From IMG/VR virus record IMGVR_UViG_3300028394_000284, positions 1 to 25,850 of that record: a stretch of 25,850 bases of DNA. One strand, written 5' to 3'. Every line of letters begins with the position of its first letter. Position 1 is the stretch's first letter. The notes below the pieces were generated by a model, which saw only the letters and a program-made list of their open reading frames with translations, was not told the DNA's origin and did no database searches. This DNA comes from a virus. The position numbers were made by a program, and so were the translations under genes. Below, one piece after another: positions 6,781 to 13,764 of the stretch.

Positions 6781-7773
6781 ATGGCAACACAAAAGTTTGA
6801 AGACTCTTATGAGTTTCCCGATGAGAAAGCAGAGAAAGCTGCTGCTGAAGAAAAGTTTGAAGTAGAAATTGAGGACGATACCCCCGCTCAAGATCGTGGC
6901 CGCAAGCCCATGAAAGAGCCAGTAGAAGACCCAACCGAAGACGAATTGGCAACGTACGACGAGAAGGTTCAAGCCCGTATCAAGAAGTTCACCCGTGGCT
7001 ACCACGACGAACGCCGCGCCAAAGAAGAAGCCCTACGCGAACGCGAAGCGGCGGAAAACTTCGCCAAACAAGTCTATAGCGAGAACAAAAGACTTCAACA
7101 ACAGCTTTCTAACGGAAGTAAAGTATACATTGAGCAGTCTCAATCTACCGCCCAATTAGAGCTTGATTCTGCAAAGAAGCGCTATAAAGAAGCCTACGAG
7201 TCTGGCGATGTTGACGCTATTACCGATGCCCAAGCAGAAATTGCTAAGGCTACTCTTAGGATAGACAAAGCTTCTGGACTAAGACCCATTGAGGTTGAAG
7301 AACGTGAGTTTCAAACCGCACAACCAGAAAAACCTAACCTTACCCCCCGCACTAAAAAATGGGTTGAACGTAACAATGATTGGTGGGGGGTTGACGAAGA
7401 AATGACAATGTCTGCTATGGGCATTGACAGGAAGTTACAGAAAGAGTATGGTGCGGACTATGTAGGTACTGAAGAGTACTTTCAAACCATTGATAAAACA
7501 ATGCGCAAAAGATTTCCTGAACACTTTGAAAGTGAACAGAGCTACGAGGAAGACGATCCGCCTCCTAAGAAAAGGGCGTCAGAACCGGAAGAGGAGTATG
7601 AAGATACCCCACGCCGTGCACCAAGAATTACTTCGCCTGTGGCACCAGCCTCACGAAGTACTCCACCTAGTCGTATTCGTTTAAAAGCATCAGAAGCCGC
7701 CACTGCGCGTCGCCTTGGGGTGCCCATCGAAGAATATGCAAGACAGGTTGCTCTACTTAGAAAAGGAACATAA
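6781..7773 (+). CDS. Scaffolding protein (probable)
   Basis: Scaffolds guide capsid assembly and leave the prohead before packaging. This 330-aa protein sits between portal and capsid genes and has the usual composition. It has an acidic low-complexity N-terminus (1-65), a long charged coiled coil (about 75-175, with ENFAKQVYSENKRLQQQLS) and an acidic/proline linker. It ends in a short basic amphipathic helix (RRLGVPIEEYARQVALLRKG) of the sort that binds capsid subunits. AAGGAG precedes the start. I see no protease motif. Confidence rests on context and architecture, not on a diagnostic motif. Confidence 0.75.
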   Translation: MATQKFEDSYEFPDEKAEKAAAEEKFEVEIEDDTPAQDRGRKPMKEPVEDPTEDELATYDEKVQARIKKFTRGYHDERRAKEEALREREAAENFAKQVYSENKRLQQQLSNGSKVYIEQSQSTAQLELDSAKKRYKEAYESGDVDAITDAQAEIAKATLRIDKASGLRPIEVEEREFQTAQPEKPNLTPRTKKWVERNNDWWGVDEEMTMSAMGIDRKLQKEYGADYVGTEEYFQTIDKTMRKRFPEHFESEQSYEEDDPPPKKRASEPEEEYEDTPRRAPRITSPVAPASRSTPPSRIRLKASEAATARRLGVPIEEYARQVALLRKGT

Positions 7774-7775
7774 AA

Positions 7776-8255
7776 ATGGAAAACACTGAAGTCACTAAAG
7801 CTGGAAAACCGCAAATTCGCTTAGATCGTGCGTTGGATACTCGTCAAGAGATGCAACGACCAACGGCGTGGCGTGCACCAGAATCTTTACCTTCACCCGA
7901 CGATAGGCCCGGTTGGTCGCATCGTTGGATCCGTATTAGCGTACTGGGTAATAGTGATCCATCTAATATCTCCTCTAAGTTACGTGAGGGATACGAACCC
8001 TGCAAAGCAGAAGACTATCCAGAACTCATGATGCACGCTTCCGTTGACGGACGCTTTAAAGGTAATATTGAAATAGGCGGGTTAGTACTTTGCCGCATTC
8101 CAGCCGAGTTTATGCAACAACGTGACGCTCACTTTGCCAAGATAAACAAAGCGCAAATGGATTCGGTAGACAACACCTACATGAAAGACAATGATCCACG
8201 GATGCAAAAATTCGCGGAAAGATCGTCAAAAGTAACATTTGGCACAGGTTCTTAA
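7776..8255 (+). CDS. Head-associated hypothetical protein (159 aa)
   Basis: I recall similar proteins next to capsid genes of uncultured aquatic phages but know no function. Features are a Trp-rich stretch (GWSHRWIRISVLG, 46-58), SSKLREGYEPCKAEDYPEL, and a beta-like GNIEIGGLVLCRIPAEFMQQRDA followed by a polar helix and tail. AAGGA precedes the ATG and only two bases separate it from the scaffold gene. Position suggests a minor head component or assembly factor. Confidence 0.7.
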   Translation: MENTEVTKAGKPQIRLDRALDTRQEMQRPTAWRAPESLPSPDDRPGWSHRWIRISVLGNSDPSNISSKLREGYEPCKAEDYPELMMHASVDGRFKGNIEIGGLVLCRIPAEFMQQRDAHFAKINKAQMDSVDNTYMKDNDPRMQKFAERSSKVTFGTGS

Positions 8256-8276
8256 ATTTTTTTAAAGGAGTCTTAA

Positions 8277-9119
8277 ATGGCTTATCCAGTAGTTGACGCC
8301 CCTTACGGGCTAAAACCATTGAACTTGATTGGTGGTCAAGTATTTGCTGGGAGTACTCGTATGTACCCCATCCAATACGGTTATGCCACTGACATTTTCT
8401 ATGGCGATTTCGTTGTACTATCGCGTGGTAATGTAACCCGTGCTTCAGTTTCTACTGGCACTGGTTTAAACCAAACGGTTGGTATTTTCTTGGGCTGTAC
8501 TTACACAAACCCTTTAACCAAGCAAAAGCAATTTGCCCAATACTGGCCCGCAAGCACCCTCGCAGGTGATTGCCAAGCTTATATATCGGACGATCCTGAT
8601 GCTGTGTTTAAAGCGGTTGTATGTTCCGCCACTACCGCTATTGCTTCCGCTGCTATGGCTATGATTGGTACTAACCTATCTGCCATTAACAATACGGGTA
8701 GCACAACCACCGGCAATTCTGCTAACGCAGTTTTAGCCCCCTCAGCTACTCCTGTAACAACCACCTTACCTTTGCGTTTGGTTGGCTTGGTACAAGAATC
8801 TGCTATTTCAGTAAGCGCAACTGGCTCTTCATCTTCTACAACTATTACCTTAACTGGTTCTGGTTTGCCTAGCGCAATCCCTGTTGGAACAGATGTGGCT
8901 TATGTTGCAGCAAACGGACAAATCATTCAAACAGGTTCTTTTGTAACCACCGCTGCCGCAGCCGCTGCAACGTCAGTTACGATTAACGCTGCGATTGCAG
9001 TCCCCGGCAGTGTTACCGCTATTCCTAGCGCATCCACTATTGTGTTTACCCAGTATCCCGAAGTTTTGGTTAAGTTGAACCAAGGCTTGCATGGTTACTA
9101 CTCTGCCACTGGCGCTTAA
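8277..9119 (+). CDS. Putative head decoration protein
   Basis: This 280-aa protein directly precedes the major capsid gene. Its N-terminal half (APYGLKPLNLIGGQVFAGST, GDFVVLSRG, VGIFLGCTYTNPLTKQKQFAQYWPA) matches a family often found in that position. The second half is Ala/Thr/Ser-rich with beta-strand patterns and one TITLTGSGLP segment, suggesting an extra beta domain. A strong AAAGGAG lies upstream. Capsid cementing or surface decoration is inferred from position and the beta-rich composition. Confidence 0.65.
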   Translation: MAYPVVDAPYGLKPLNLIGGQVFAGSTRMYPIQYGYATDIFYGDFVVLSRGNVTRASVSTGTGLNQTVGIFLGCTYTNPLTKQKQFAQYWPASTLAGDCQAYISDDPDAVFKAVVCSATTAIASAAMAMIGTNLSAINNTGSTTTGNSANAVLAPSATPVTTTLPLRLVGLVQESAISVSATGSSSSTTITLTGSGLPSAIPVGTDVAYVAANGQIIQTGSFVTTAAAAAATSVTINAAIAVPGSVTAIPSASTIVFTQYPEVLVKLNQGLHGYYSATGA

Positions 9120-9131
9120 GGAGTTACTTAA

Positions 9132-10043
9132 ATGGCTATTTCACGTGCACAACTACTTAAGGAACTCTTGCCCGGCTTGAATGCTTTGTTTGGCATGGAG
9201 TACGCTCGCTACGGTGAGCAACACAAAGAGATCTACGAAACAGAGACCTCTGAGCGTTCCTTTGAAGAAGAGACCAAACTGTCCGGCTTCTCAGCCGCAC
9301 CTGTCAAAAACGAGGGTTCCGCCATCGCTTATGACAATGCTCAAGAGGCATGGACTACCCGCTACAACCACGAAACCATTGCTTTGGGTTTTTCAATCAC
9401 TGAAGAAGCGATTGAAGATAACTTGTATGACAGCTTGTCTGCTCGTTACACCAAAGGTCTGGCTCGTGCTATGGCGTATACCAAGCAGGTTAAAGCTGCC
9501 GCTACTCTTAACAACGGTTTCTCTGCCGCTTATGTCGGTGGTGATGGCGTTGCTCTGTTTAGCACTGCTCACCCCTTGGTTTCTGGTGGAACCAACTCCA
9601 ACCGTCCTTCCACTGCTGCTGACTTGAATGAAACTTCGTTGGAAAACGCTGTTATTCAGATCGCCGCATGGACAGACGAGCGTGGTTTGTTGATTGCCGC
9701 CAAGCCCAAGAAGCTGATTGTTCCCCCTGCATTGCAGTTCGTGGCTACCCGCCTGTTGGAAACCAACCTCCGTGTTGGCACTACCGACAACGACATCAAC
9801 GCACTGAAGAACAATGGCTCTATCCCTGAAGGCTACACCATTAACAACTACTTGACCGACACAAACGGCTGGTATTTGACTACTGATGTACCTAACGGTC
9901 TGAAGCATTTCGTTCGTTCACCCCTTGCTAACAGCATGGACGGCGACTTTGATACCGGCAACGTCCGTTACAAAGCCCGCGAGCGTTATTCGTTCGGTTG
10001 GTCTGACCCATTGGGAATGTTTGGTTCTCCCGGTTCGTCCTGA
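9132..10043 (+). CDS. Major capsid protein (Mu gpT-like)
   Basis: This protein forms the icosahedral shell. The 303-aa sequence has features of the Mu gpT-like major head family as I recall it: LLPGLNALFGMEYARYGEQ at the N-terminus, a loop region ERSFEEETKLSGF, the helix HETIALGFSITEEAIEDNLYD, STAHPLVSGG, a KLIVPPALQF strand and a C-terminal KARERYSFGWSDPLG. Codons are GC-richer and more uniform (many GCC, GGC, AAG) than in flanking genes, as expected of the most expressed gene. AAGGAG lies upstream, and a strong terminator lies 26 bases downstream. Confidence 0.93.
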   Translation: MAISRAQLLKELLPGLNALFGMEYARYGEQHKEIYETETSERSFEEETKLSGFSAAPVKNEGSAIAYDNAQEAWTTRYNHETIALGFSITEEAIEDNLYDSLSARYTKGLARAMAYTKQVKAAATLNNGFSAAYVGGDGVALFSTAHPLVSGGTNSNRPSTAADLNETSLENAVIQIAAWTDERGLLIAAKPKKLIVPPALQFVATRLLETNLRVGTTDNDINALKNNGSIPEGYTINNYLTDTNGWYLTTDVPNGLKHFVRSPLANSMDGDFDTGNVRYKARERYSFGWSDPLGMFGSPGSS

Positions 10044-10068
10044 TAATTTGGTTTTAAATAACCAGATG

Positions 10069-10094
10069 AAGGCCCCCTTTTGGGGGCCTTTTTA
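10069..10094 (+). terminator. Intrinsic terminator after the major capsid gene
   Basis: AAGGCCCCC pairs with GGGGGCCTT around a TTTT loop, and the 3' arm continues into TTTTT then AATT. The GC-rich 9-bp stem and U-tract make this a strong rightward terminator closing the head operon. Confidence 0.92.
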
Positions 10095-10101
10095 ATTAGC
10101 C

Positions 10102-10130
10102 TTGCAAAAGTCATATAGGTTCCGTAGGAT
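10102..10130 (+). promoter_or_regulatory. Candidate promoter for the acidic protein gene
   Basis: TTGCAA (10102-10107) and TAGGAT (10125-10130) are separated by exactly 17 bases and each match four of six sigma70 positions. The site lies just after the capsid terminator and 42 bases before the next start, where a promoter would be needed. A TGCGGC/GCCGCA hairpin (10136-10152) would lie in the leader. Confidence 0.45.
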
Positions 10131-10171
10131 TGTTTTGCGGCATAGGGCCGCACCAAATTAAAGGAGTTTTT

Positions 10172-10564
10172 ATGTACAAGGTTCAGATTAATATTGCCGA
10201 CTGGGATTTCATGGACGATGAAATTTTGACCATCGAGACCAGCGATTTTGAAAAAGTGCAGATCATTCAAGAGTTTATCGAGCTCCAAAAAGATCACGGT
10301 TGGACTGCTGACTACGACATAGTTACAGAATTTGACGATGAAGACGAAGAATACGTTTACGACGAAGATACTGATAGCTGGTATTGGTACGACGAAGACG
10401 CAGACACTTGGTATGTGCACGACGAAGAGTCCGATGATTGGGTTGAGTACGTTGAAGAAGAGTCAGAAGACGAAGAGTCAGAAGACGAAGAGTCAGAAGA
10501 CGAAGAGTCAGAAGACGAAGCTACTACTGTTACTTCATACGTAATTACCCGTATTGAAGAGTGA
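10172..10564 (+). CDS. Highly acidic aromatic-repeat protein
   Basis: I recognise no family. The first 55 residues look like a small folded domain (MYKVQINIADWDFMDDEIL, then KVQIIQEFIELQKDHGW). The rest is extremely acidic. Three imperfect units of about 11 residues follow (YDEDTDSWYW, YDEDADTWYV, HDEESDDWVEY), then four exact ESEDE units encoded by perfect 15-bp DNA repeats, then VTSYVITRIEE. AAAGGAG sits four bases before the ATG at 10172. The gene stands alone between two strong terminators with its own promoter candidate. DNA mimicry, ion binding or a capsid-surface role are possible and unproven. Confidence 0.8.
   Translation: MYKVQINIADWDFMDDEILTIETSDFEKVQIIQEFIELQKDHGWTADYDIVTEFDDEDEEYVYDEDTDSWYWYDEDADTWYVHDEESDDWVEYVEEESEDEESEDEESEDEESEDEATTVTSYVITRIEE
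10457..10516 (+). repeat. Four perfect tandem 15-bp repeats encoding ESEDE
   Basis: The unit GAAGAGTCAGAAGAC occurs four times with no substitution. Perfect nucleotide identity implies recent expansion or frequent slippage, so copy number probably varies between relatives. Confidence 0.92.
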
Positions 10565-10572
10565 ACGGAAAG

Positions 10573-10959
10573 TTACACTTCTTGTAACTTGATGGGGGCT
10601 TCGGCCTCCATTTTTTTTGCATGGCGTTCGTTATAGTGGAAAACCCTATGGCAGTTCGCACACAGCACTAAACACTGCTCAACTTCTTCCAACGCTTTTC
10701 TGTAGCTTTTGGCCCGTACAAGTCGATGAACACTCTCGTTCTTCATTTCGGGGTCTATGTGGTGAAAATCTAAAGTTGCTGGGTGGCTAGTTCCGCATTC
10801 AAGACAAGATAGCGTGTCCTTGAAGTCCTTCCACTTTTGTTTGAAGCAACCCTTTGTTTTCTTGGTCGCGGCTTTGACCTTATTCACGTTTCCATCGTAG
10901 TGCTTCTTGGAGTAGCCCTGTTGCTTTTCTTTCTTTTTTAATGGGTCTTTGTAAGGCAT
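10573..10959 (-). CDS. HNH endonuclease (leftward, free-standing)
   Basis: HNH enzymes cut or nick DNA; free-standing ones in phages are often homing endonucleases. The 128-aa protein has a basic N-terminal half (KKKEKQQGYSKKHYDG), a zinc-binding CLEC (C52, C55), the DFHHIDP core (64-70) and a CANCHRVFH closing motif (C100, C103, H104, H108). It is complete. It is transcribed against the late genes, has no clear ribosome binding site, and its start abuts the -35 box of the next rightward promoter, all consistent with an inserted selfish gene. No split gene or intron is evident around it. Confidence 0.9.
   Translation of the reverse strand: MPYKDPLKKKEKQQGYSKKHYDGNVNKVKAATKKTKGCFKQKWKDFKDTLSCLECGTSHPATLDFHHIDPEMKNESVHRLVRAKSYRKALEEVEQCLVLCANCHRVFHYNERHAKKMEAEAPIKLQEV
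10593..10618 (+). terminator. Rightward terminator with UUCG loop inside the HNH gene
   Basis: GGGGGC pairs with GCCTCC (one G-U) around a TTCG tetraloop, extended by a T-A pair, and is followed by eight T. It ends transcription of the acidic protein gene. It lies within the last codons of the convergent HNH gene, so the same bases encode the peptide MEAEAP on the other strand. A second inverted repeat, AAGTTACA/TGTAACTT (10570-10590), lies just before it. Confidence 0.88.
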
Positions 10960-10960
10960 G

Positions 10961-10988
10961 TTGACATTCTACACAGATCGTGTATATT
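10961..10988 (+). promoter_or_regulatory. Near-consensus sigma70 promoter
   Basis: TTGACA (10961-10966, perfect) and TATATT (10983-10988, five of six) are separated by 16 bases. Transcription would start near 10995 and run into the gene at 11077 with a structured leader of about 80 bases. It is the best promoter in the window and restarts transcription after two terminators. Confidence 0.8.
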
Positions 10989-10997
10989 GAACGCATT

Positions 10998-11054
10998 CCG
11001 GGAAACCCGGCGTATCAAACAGTCCCGGCTGACTGACATGCAAGATTGATACGC
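10998..11054 (+). promoter_or_regulatory. Structured leader RNA element
   Basis: The leader contains CCGGG-AAA-CCCGG (10998-11010), an outer 9-bp perfect pairing GCGTATCAA (11010-11018) with TTGATACGC (11046-11054), and a nested CAGTC/GACTG hairpin (11020-11035). CATGC (11037-11041) could also pair with GCATG (11061-11065) next to the GGAG ribosome binding site. This resembles a cis-acting leader or a small RNA, but no known riboswitch class is recognised. Confidence 0.5.
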
Positions 11055-11076
11055 TATAACGCATGGAGATATAAAC

Positions 11077-11574
11077 ATGGGATTCGCAACTCACCTTGGC
11101 CCTTGGTTGTTGGGCACTGTTAAAAACACCACCGGCACTACTGCTGGTACTATCCGCAATATGGGCGCAACTACTGTTGCTCAAACTTATACGGCTCCTG
11201 CTTCCGTCATTTTGGCAAGTCCCACAGCACAACAAATGTTTGTGTTACCCGCTGGCGCTAAGATTCTTCGCTTCGGACTTGAAGTTAATGTTGCCCTGAC
11301 TGGCGCAACTAACTGCGGCGTTACTATTGGTAGTTCTGGCACAGCTAACCTGTACATGACCTCGGTTAACACTGGTGCTACTGCTGTTCAAACTTCTCCA
11401 GCTACCATCGCAGCGGCGACTTCAGGTTTTTACGACAGCATCGGCACAACAGACGCAATCATCTTTGGCACGTTTACCGCAGCTACTGCTGATGCTACTG
11501 CCGGTACGATCACTGTTACTGTTGAGTACATCGTTCGCGACTCCGACGGCTCTGCCAATCCTTCACAGGTCTAA
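11077..11574 (+). CDS. Putative structural protein (165 aa)
   Basis: The first gene after the strong promoter. The product begins MGFATHLGPWLLGTVKNTTG, then is Thr/Ala/Gly-rich with alternating beta patterns (TYTAPASVILASPTAQQMFVLPAGAKILRFGLEV, TITVTVEYIVRD). No signal peptide or catalytic motif is visible. Such compositions are typical of virion surface or decoration proteins, and I recall unnamed relatives in similar places. GGAG lies eight bases before the ATG. Its stop codon falls in the left arm of a hairpin that may couple it to the next gene. Confidence 0.7.
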   Translation: MGFATHLGPWLLGTVKNTTGTTAGTIRNMGATTVAQTYTAPASVILASPTAQQMFVLPAGAKILRFGLEVNVALTGATNCGVTIGSSGTANLYMTSVNTGATAVQTSPATIAAATSGFYDSIGTTDAIIFGTFTAATADATAGTITVTVEYIVRDSDGSANPSQV

Positions 11575-11618
11575 TTAATCACGGGGGCTTCGGCCCCCTC
11601 ATAACAGGGGATTAATTA
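11572..11618 (+). promoter_or_regulatory. UUCG hairpin between two structural genes
   Basis: GGGGGC and GCCCCC pair around TTCG (11583-11598). Outside that, TAATTAATC (11572-11580) and GATTAATTA (11610-11618) form a 9-bp lower stem across an internal loop. The left arm contains the upstream stop codon, and the right arm covers the spacer up to the A of the next ATG, next to the GGGG binding site. There is no U-tract, so it is more likely a translation-coupling or stability element than a terminator. Confidence 0.5.
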
Positions 11619-11911
11619 TGCAACAGACAGACGTAAAGGCGGCGCACTTAACTGCCGCTGGATCTTTTATATTGGGACGCACACGCCTCAAAGGTATTGT
11701 GGTCAGTCCTAAAGCAAGCACAGCCGCAACATTTGAGATTCGTGATGGCAGCGCTACTGGCGCTGTTTTGTTTACGATGGATATTGCCAGTGTTAGCACT
11801 CCTGTGAACTTCAACATCACGATACCCGGTGAAGGTATTTTGGCAACTACAGGACTGCACCTGACAACCAGCGTTGGTACTGTTGTGGGCATTGAAGTGT
11901 TCTATGGCTAA
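11618..11911 (+). CDS. Small beta-rich structural protein (97 aa)
   Basis: The 97-aa product is Ala/Thr/Val/Gly-rich with regular strand patterns (RLKGIVVSPKASTAATFEIRDG, FNITIPGEGILATTGLHL, VVGIEVFYG). It reads like a single small beta-sandwich, as in phage decoration or fibre-associated domains. GGGG lies seven bases before the ATG, partly within the hairpin described at 11572-11618. The stop overlaps the next gene start. A virion role is inferred from neighbours. Confidence 0.7.
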   Translation: MQQTDVKAAHLTAAGSFILGRTRLKGIVVSPKASTAATFEIRDGSATGAVLFTMDIASVSTPVNFNITIPGEGILATTGLHLTTSVGTVVGIEVFYG

Positions 11912-12227
11912 GTCCCCAGCATGGACGCGCAAGGAAGGGAAGAATCCGAGCGGAGGCTTAAACGCCAAAGGTCGGGCTTCCTACAACGCAGCGAATCCCG
12001 GGAAGCCGGGGCTAAAAGCTCCTCAACCCAAGGGCGGCAGCAGGCGAGACTCTTTCTGCGCCCGTATGAAAGGGATGAAAGCGAAATTGACGAGCGCAGA
12101 AACCGCAAGGGATCCCGATTCGAGGATTAACAAGAGTCTACGGGCTTGGAATTGCGCTGATGGCGGGTATGTAACGGACGCTGATGGTTGTGCTACCAGC
12201 GGCAGAACGAAGGGTAGGTTTGTATGA
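11904..12227 (+). CDS. Basic small protein with KSPAWTRKEGKNPSGG motif and C-terminal tag
   Basis: The 107-aa protein starts at 11904, overlapping the previous stop. It has a strongly patterned sequence: KSPAWTRKEGKNPSGGLNAKGRASYN, then GGSRRDSFCARMKGMK, then DPDSRINKSLRAWNCADGG. I recall this as a conserved phage domain of unknown function (possibly DUF6321; name not certain). It is Arg/Lys/Gly-rich and probably binds nucleic acid or an acidic surface. The last residues, ADGCATSGRTKGRFV, are the first of four related tails in this region. The binding site is weak, so translation is likely coupled. Confidence 0.75.
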   Translation: MAKSPAWTRKEGKNPSGGLNAKGRASYNAANPGKPGLKAPQPKGGSRRDSFCARMKGMKAKLTSAETARDPDSRINKSLRAWNCADGGYVTDADGCATSGRTKGRFV

Positions 12228-12430
12228 CTGAGCAAACAGACACCGTAAAAAATATGTTAGACATCGTGGCAGTTTTTACCACCCTCGGTACATTCTTAAA
12301 TTTGCTTACTCCTGTATTTGGCTTGATTGGCGCAATAGTGGGTGTCATGCGTATTTACGAGATGGCTACAGGCAAAGAGTTTTCCGCACTGTGGCGCAAA
12401 AAGAAGGCAGACGATGCCAGCGACAAGTAA
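12224..12430 (+). CDS. Small membrane protein (holin candidate)
   Basis: This 68-aa protein overlaps the previous stop as ATGA. Residues 10-46 are hydrophobic (MLDIVAVFTTLGTFLNLLTPVFGLIGAIVGVM, given here only as position and composition plus the end motif MRIYEMATGK), enough for one long or two short membrane helices. A basic tail (WRKKKADDASDK) follows. Size and layout fit a small holin, but a clear three-helix holin lies near 25224. It may instead be a membrane-acting virion or ejection protein. The gene overlaps the next by 17 bases. Confidence 0.6.
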   Translation: MTEQTDTVKNMLDIVAVFTTLGTFLNLLTPVFGLIGAIVGVMRIYEMATGKEFSALWRKKKADDASDK

Positions 12431-13076
12431 AAAGCAAAAAACCTTTATGGATGCTGTGGCTCATAACCCAGCATTTGCAAAGAAAGTTGGAGTCCCTAAA
12501 GCTGTAGGCAAGGACTTTAGCGAGGCCAGCAAAGGCATGAAGTTTGGTAAGGGTTCCACAACCCGTGCTGATCGACAAACAATCAACAATCCTAAAACCA
12601 ATCAAGGTAAACAGGAACTTTTTAAAGAAGGTGGCAGCATGGCAACGAAAATGAACCCCGGTTTTATGGCAATGATGGCTAAGAAAAAAGCTGGAAGCGG
12701 CAAAATGGCTGCTTTTGAAAAGTCCGGCAAAGACGTTGAAATGAAGGGCGTTAAAGAAGGCTCTCCTAAAGACCGCGCAATGGACAAAAAGCAAATGGCA
12801 ATGAAAAAAGGCGGCATGGCTGGCGGTGGTATGCCCATGAAAGACGGTAAACCCGCTTTTATTGGTGACGGTAAGGGCGCAATGAAAAAAGGTGGCATGG
12901 CTAGTGGAATGCATAAGATGCCTGATGGCAAGATGATGAAAGATTCCGCCATGAAGAAAATAAACATGGGTGGTATGGCTAAAGGCGGTTCAGTCTCTGC
13001 TCGTGCCGACGGTGTTGCCACTAAAGGCAAGACAAAGGGCAAAATGCTCGCTAAGGGCGGCAAAGCGTATTGTTAA
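12414..13076 (+). CDS. Met/Lys/Gly-rich basic protein with C-terminal RADG tag
   Basis: The start at 12414 (AAGG six bases upstream) gives MPATSKKQKTFMDAVAHNP, an N-terminal module I recall from aquatic phages. Residues 1-60 look folded (AFAKKVGVPKAVGKDFSEA). From about 75 the protein is low-complexity: about 26 Met in 220 residues and repeated KKGGM/GGMA motifs (MKKGGMAGG, MKKGGMASG). The tail is SARADGVATKGKTKGKM followed by a short AKGGKAYC. It is very basic and probably disordered or DNA-associated. Function unknown; a virion-internal, ejected or DNA-condensing protein is the inference. Confidence 0.75.
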   Translation: MPATSKKQKTFMDAVAHNPAFAKKVGVPKAVGKDFSEASKGMKFGKGSTTRADRQTINNPKTNQGKQELFKEGGSMATKMNPGFMAMMAKKKAGSGKMAAFEKSGKDVEMKGVKEGSPKDRAMDKKQMAMKKGGMAGGGMPMKDGKPAFIGDGKGAMKKGGMASGMHKMPDGKMMKDSAMKKINMGGMAKGGSVSARADGVATKGKTKGKMLAKGGKAYC

Positions 13077-13091
13077 TTTAAGGAGTAAATC

Positions 13092-13754
13092 ATGGCAAAA
13101 GCAAGAGATTTAGCAGCATTGGCGGGTTTAGCGGGTCTAGCTTATGCCATGCGCAATAAGGGTGAAAGCAAAACCGACACGGGCGACGAAACAGATCGTT
13201 TGGCGGCGCGTAAACCCGCCCCTATTACTGACACCGGGGATGAAACAGATCGTCTTTTGGCCCGTTCGCCAACTCCCGATTACAGCAACGAAGGGCGCAA
13301 CAAACCATTAAAAGTTTCCCCTCCTGTTGCTCCGCCAAAACCCACCGTTGCCGAAGATGTTATTCCTACCAAACCTTTGGCTACTTCCACACAGCGTACT
13401 GACCAGCTTGCTAATCTTTCACGTGCAGTAAAACGCGAAGATAAGACAAAGAATTATGCCAAAGGCGAGTTTGAGGATCTCACCCGAGATGCAGGAGATG
13501 ATAGCCCAACGGCTATAAAAGCCAAGAAACTTTATGACACCTTAGATAAAAAAGCCGGGGCCCCGACATCAAGCGCTCAAAAAACTGACGCACTTGCAGT
13601 AGCGTCCCGAGCAGCAGCAGCAGCCGATAGGCAACGCAAAATGGCTAAACAAGGCGCATATAAATCTGGCGGGATGGTGTCTAAAGTTTCGTCTGCCTCT
13701 AGCCGCGCTGACGGGATTGCCACCAAAGGCAAAACACGCGGCAAAATTTGTTAA
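13092..13754 (+). CDS. Basic linker protein with hydrophobic N-terminus and RADG tag
   Basis: AAGGAG precedes the ATG by six bases. Residues 5-20 are hydrophobic and small (DLAALAGLAGLAYAM), perhaps a membrane or helix-packing segment. Two copies of TDTGDETDRL-x-AR follow (about 28-60), then a proline-rich stretch (VSPPVAPPKPTV) and a polar helical region. The protein ends SSRADGIATKGKTRGKIC, nearly identical in type to the next gene. No enzyme motif is visible. It is 220 aa long and likely mostly disordered. A virion role is inferred from location. Confidence 0.72.
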   Translation: MAKARDLAALAGLAGLAYAMRNKGESKTDTGDETDRLAARKPAPITDTGDETDRLLARSPTPDYSNEGRNKPLKVSPPVAPPKPTVAEDVIPTKPLATSTQRTDQLANLSRAVKREDKTKNYAKGEFEDLTRDAGDDSPTAIKAKKLYDTLDKKAGAPTSSAQKTDALAVASRAAAAADRQRKMAKQGAYKSGGMVSKVSSASSRADGIATKGKTRGKIC

Positions 13755-13764
13755 GGGGTAAATC

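Noticed and set aside
11033-11060. Second promoter CTGACA-N16-TATAAC before the gene at 11077
   Set aside because: It would start transcription near 11067, at or inside the ribosome binding site GGAG, leaving no usable leader; the boxes also belong to the RNA stems.
10565-11076. Group I intron or intein around the HNH gene
   Set aside because: Flanking genes are complete with their own start and stop signals, and no split reading frame is seen on either side.
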